Source: CAILZL01 sp035548495
GTDB lineage: Bacteria; Pseudomonadota; Gammaproteobacteria; Steroidobacterales; Steroidobacteraceae
Reading direction: 5' to 3'
NCBI GenBank assembly: GCA_035548495.1
Contig: DASZSV010000084.1
Span: forward strand, 1 to 64,000
DNA length: 64,000 nucleotides
Positions 61,671-64,000 of the stretch are shown here, piece by piece; within the stretch, counting starts at the first letter, position 1, and every line of letters starts with the position of its first letter. A program made the position numbers and the translations under genes. The notes under the pieces were generated by a model, which did not search any database, had not been told where the DNA came from, and saw nothing but the letters and a program-made list of their open reading frames with translations.

Positions 61671-62036
61671 CCGCATGTTTGTTCCGGTTTAGCGTGGCAG
61701 TTCTCAACTACAGGCTGTATTTTCGTTGCAGCCGCATATAGCACTGTTTGCAGTCCGACAACCAGATTTCCTGAGTTCGACATGAATATTGTTGCTCTCT
61801 GGCTCTTGCTTCTTTTCACTCATCGAATTGAAATCAAGCAACGGCAATCCATCTTGTAACGCCATCAAAGTAGAGAACTAAAGAACTTCAACGTCTTCCA
61901 TCTGTATTGGTGACTCAATGCCCAGTCGATACTTAAGAACCCGCTCATGCGGGCCAGGCTCATACTGAGCCTCTGTTAAACTGGAAACATCGTATCGACC
62001 ATCGTTCTTTATGCGATTTACGTGGATAACGGCTCA
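61671..62036. other. 366-bp spacer, no gene supported
   Basis: The only structure noticed is a short hairpin CCCGC-tcat-GCGGG at 61940-61953. No terminator with a T tract is seen for the minus-strand gene that stops at 62037. Confidence 0.4.
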
Positions 62037-63014
62037 TCAACCCGTTGCAGGCTTGCTGGCCGGCGTACTGAAGCTGATACGCTGCACACCCTGTGTTCTT
62101 GCATTGCGCAGGGCCACCAGTGCACGCGCGATGAACTGCGCAGAAGTGGCGCGTTGCCCGGGCACTTCAGAAACAATGCCCGCGCTGACGGTGACAAAGC
62201 GGCTGCCAGGTGAGCGTGGATGATGAATGGCCAGATCGCGTACACGTGACAGCACCATATCGGCCATGCGTTCGGCTTGCGCGGGATCAACACTCATGCT
62301 GGCGACAATGATCTCAGCTTCTTCCCAGCGTGCACACAAATCGGTGCTGCGACGGAAGCACGCGGCAATGGTGCGTGCAATTCTGCGAAACATCTGTTCG
62401 GCACCCTGTTCATCAAACACTTCGCGATACGCAGCAGCCTGATCAATGCCAAACAGGAACACAGTGTGAGGTTTGGCTTCGCGCTGCGTCAATGCAAAAT
62501 CACGGCGCAGCAAGTCTTCAAAATACGAGCGGCGCAGCAAGCCGGTGATCTTGTCGTCACGCACATAGGCCAGCATGCGCTGTGTATTGAGCATGGGATC
62601 GGCCGGTACATCGTGCAGTGTTGCCGGTTGATTGCTGAAACCCACACGATGAAAGCTGGCAAAGTGCGTCAACCTGCCTTCCTGATTGCGGATGGGCACG
62701 AGGTGCATTTCATTGACAAATGGTGTGCCATCCTTGCGATAGTTGCGCAATGTCACATGACAGGCATTGCCTTCGCGCAGCGCACCACGCACCACGCTCA
62801 ATGCTTCCTGTTCGTTTTCGCTTTGCTGAAGAAAACTCAAGTTGCGGCCACGCAACTCGGCGGCAGAATAGCCACACAGTTGTTCAAAAGCATGATTGGC
62901 ATACACGACAGGCCAGCGCCGGTCGATGGCATCGCACACCACAATGCCTTCCGGTGACGCATCAATCAGTGTTTGTAAAACCTGCCAATCTAGCGACACG
63001 ATCAACTCCGTCAT
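62037..63014 (-). CDS. PAS/LOV-like protein with a degenerate GGDEF domain
   Basis: About 325 residues. The N-terminal PAS (about 15-120) has the LOV-like sequence YANHAFEQLCGYSAAELRG and GRNLSFLQ, where photoactive LOV proteins have a flavin-bound Cys (GRNCRFLQ); here it is Leu-Ser, so blue-light chemistry is unlikely. The C-terminal part has the diguanylate cyclase fold (DKITGLLRRSYFEDLLRRD), but the active loop reads RWEEAEI in place of R(Y/F)GGDEF. It is probably catalytically dead and may bind nucleotide or a partner. Start at 63014; no RBS is clear. Confidence 0.8.
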   Translation of the reverse strand: MTELIVSLDWQVLQTLIDASPEGIVVCDAIDRRWPVVYANHAFEQLCGYSAAELRGRNLSFLQQSENEQEALSVVRGALREGNACHVTLRNYRKDGTPFVNEMHLVPIRNQEGRLTHFASFHRVGFSNQPATLHDVPADPMLNTQRMLAYVRDDKITGLLRRSYFEDLLRRDFALTQREAKPHTVFLFGIDQAAAYREVFDEQGAEQMFRRIARTIAACFRRSTDLCARWEEAEIIVASMSVDPAQAERMADMVLSRVRDLAIHHPRSPGSRFVTVSAGIVSEVPGQRATSAQFIARALVALRNARTQGVQRISFSTPASKPATG

Positions 63015-63102
63015 TATTTTTTTTGGAAGAGTACGCCTGTTTAGGCGAGATTGCACCAAGTTCGTTTTGGAAAACAGCCGGGGATTTACTGCTCTTTTCA
63101 AC

Positions 63103-63141
63103 CTCTCCCTGTGTTCTCTCCCTGTGTTCTCTCCATGTGTT
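63103..63141. repeat. 13-bp tandem repeat upstream of the PAS-GGDEF gene
   Basis: Three adjacent units of CTCTCCCTGTGTT, the third with one change (CTCTCCATGTGTT). It lies 89 bp upstream of the ATG at 63014 and beside a CC-rich intergenic-repeat remnant (GCCCCATCAAGGGCGAGG). Confidence 0.7.
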
Positions 63142-63248
63142 CCTGCCCCATCAAGGGCGAGGAACATAAGCGGATGCTACGCGTGTCTGTGCACACATGA
63201 CATTATGCAATTTATTCGCGATTTATCCTGCTTTTACGATGCGAGCAC

Positions 63249-64000
63249 TCATCCCTGCAAGCTGAGCAACGACTGCATTACTGCATTGGCATGCTGCCAT
63301 TGCGCAGACGAAAACAATGCCGATTCATCAATGGCGGTGACACCACGAATACCGGCAAGCCGCACCTGACTGGCGGGATCGGGTTGCAGACTCAGCTCGT
63401 TGAAAGTCTGAATCACTGCATCATGCCGGTGGCAGATCAACACCATGTCACATCCCGCGGACAAGGCGCGTGATACCCGTTGCGGCATGGTACCGATGAT
63501 GCTGGCGCCTTCCATGGTCAGATCGTCCGAGAACACCGCCCCTTTGAAACGCAATCGGTTGCGCAGTTCATCCTTCAGCCAGCGCCGGGAAAATGTTGCA
63601 GGCACATCATCCACCTGATCAAACACCACGTGTGCGGACATGACACCGCCCAGACCATTCTCAATCAGGCGTGCATAGGGATGCATGTCATTGCTGATGT
63701 CGGCATAACGCCGATGATCCACCGGCATGGTCACATGCGAATCGGCCACCACCGCACCGTGTCCGGGAAAATGTTTTGCCACGGCATGCATGCCGGCATC
63801 GCGCATGCCATGCATTAACGCCACTGCAAGCTCGGCCACCACGCGCGCGTCATGATGTAGTGCACGATCGCCAATCACGCTGCTTGCACCATAATCAAGA
63901 TCAACCACCGGACCCAGACTGAGATCGATGTTGACCGCACGCAATTCCGCGGCAAGCAGCCAGCCGGTCTGTCGCGCGAGCTGCAAACCATGTGCGGCAT
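63249..64000 (-). CDS. nagZ: Beta-N-acetylhexosaminidase NagZ, 5' end beyond the window
   Basis: At least 250 residues; the frame is open past the right edge and the N-terminal part (roughly 80 residues of the family's usual length) is missing. NagZ removes GlcNAc from anhydro-muropeptides in the cytoplasm during peptidoglycan recycling. Visible GH3 signatures are AKHFPGHGAVVADSHV (catalytic His/Asp loop) and AVFSDDLTMEGAS with the nucleophile Asp. It lies 235 bp upstream of the PAS-GGDEF gene on the same strand. Confidence 0.93.
   Translation of the reverse strand, partial: AAHGLQLARQTGWLLAAELRAVNIDLSLGPVVDLDYGASSVIGDRALHHDARVVAELAVALMHGMRDAGMHAVAKHFPGHGAVVADSHVTMPVDHRRYADISNDMHPYARLIENGLGGVMSAHVVFDQVDDVPATFSRRWLKDELRNRLRFKGAVFSDDLTMEGASIIGTMPQRVSRALSAGCDMVLICHRHDAVIQTFNELSLQPDPASQVRLAGIRGVTAIDESALFSSAQWQHANAVMQSLLSLQG

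Overview
The window is chromosomal DNA from a gammaproteobacterium of middling GC content. The evidence is the gene set: a gltX / tRNA-Ala(GGC) / tRNA-Glu(TTC) array, prfB-lysS with the RF2 programmed frameshift, the fused rRNA methyltransferase RlmKL, nagZ, an ispG-phhB pair, and a full putrescine import and gamma-glutamyl catabolism set (potFGHI, puuABD). Several hemicellulose-type enzymes (CE15 esterase, GH3 with PA14, CE1 esterase) and many PAS/Cache sensor proteins suggest a free-living, plant-matter-using, environmentally versatile organism. I cannot place the genus.

Layout, left to right. 1-5 kb: a cut HlyD-type adaptor, a BlaI/MecI-like repressor with palindromic operators, a PanE-like reductase, a CPA2 antiporter, a DUF488 protein and a group III truncated haemoglobin. 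5-10.4 kb: a CE15 glucuronoyl esterase, two peptidoglycan enzymes placed tail to tail (MepK-like and LdtD-like), and a DUF4823 lipoprotein. 10.5-13.4 kb: tRNA-Glu, tRNA-Ala, gltX and an AbrB/Doc toxin-antitoxin pair. 13.4-16.8 kb: a GH3-PA14 beta-glycosidase and tRNA-Val. Three tRNA genes are each followed by copies of one repeat family. 16.8-27.6 kb: a PAS/GAF histidine kinase behind phosphomannomutase, ispG-phhB, a six-repeat kelch protein, a small relic of a second phhB, a GFA-family protein, a phosphoesterase and an unknown protein.

27.7-43.2 kb is the most coherent block. On the minus strand it reads puuD, puuA, a Cache-PAS NarX-type kinase, a LuxR-type regulator, a single-domain receiver, a sensorless kinase, potF, potG, potH, potI and a large hybrid kinase; puuB is divergent at the right end. 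Putrescine would be bound by PotF, imported by PotGHI, glutamylated by PuuA and oxidised by PuuB; PuuD would release GABA at a later step. No puuC, puuE or puuR lies in the window. The embedded two-component genes suggest, without proving, that polyamines are sensed here by phosphorelay.

43.2-64 kb: an Asp-box lipoprotein with a membrane partner, queD with a Cys-rich small protein, rlmKL, lysS, prfB, an outer-membrane barrel next to a 1066-residue lipoprotein carrying two CxxCH haem motifs, a CE1 esterase, an alpha/beta hydrolase, a Fic protein coupled to YjbQ, a 59-residue PLDc_N-like membrane protein, a PAS protein with a decayed GGDEF domain, and a cut nagZ. There is no CRISPR array, no intact insertion sequence and no prophage.
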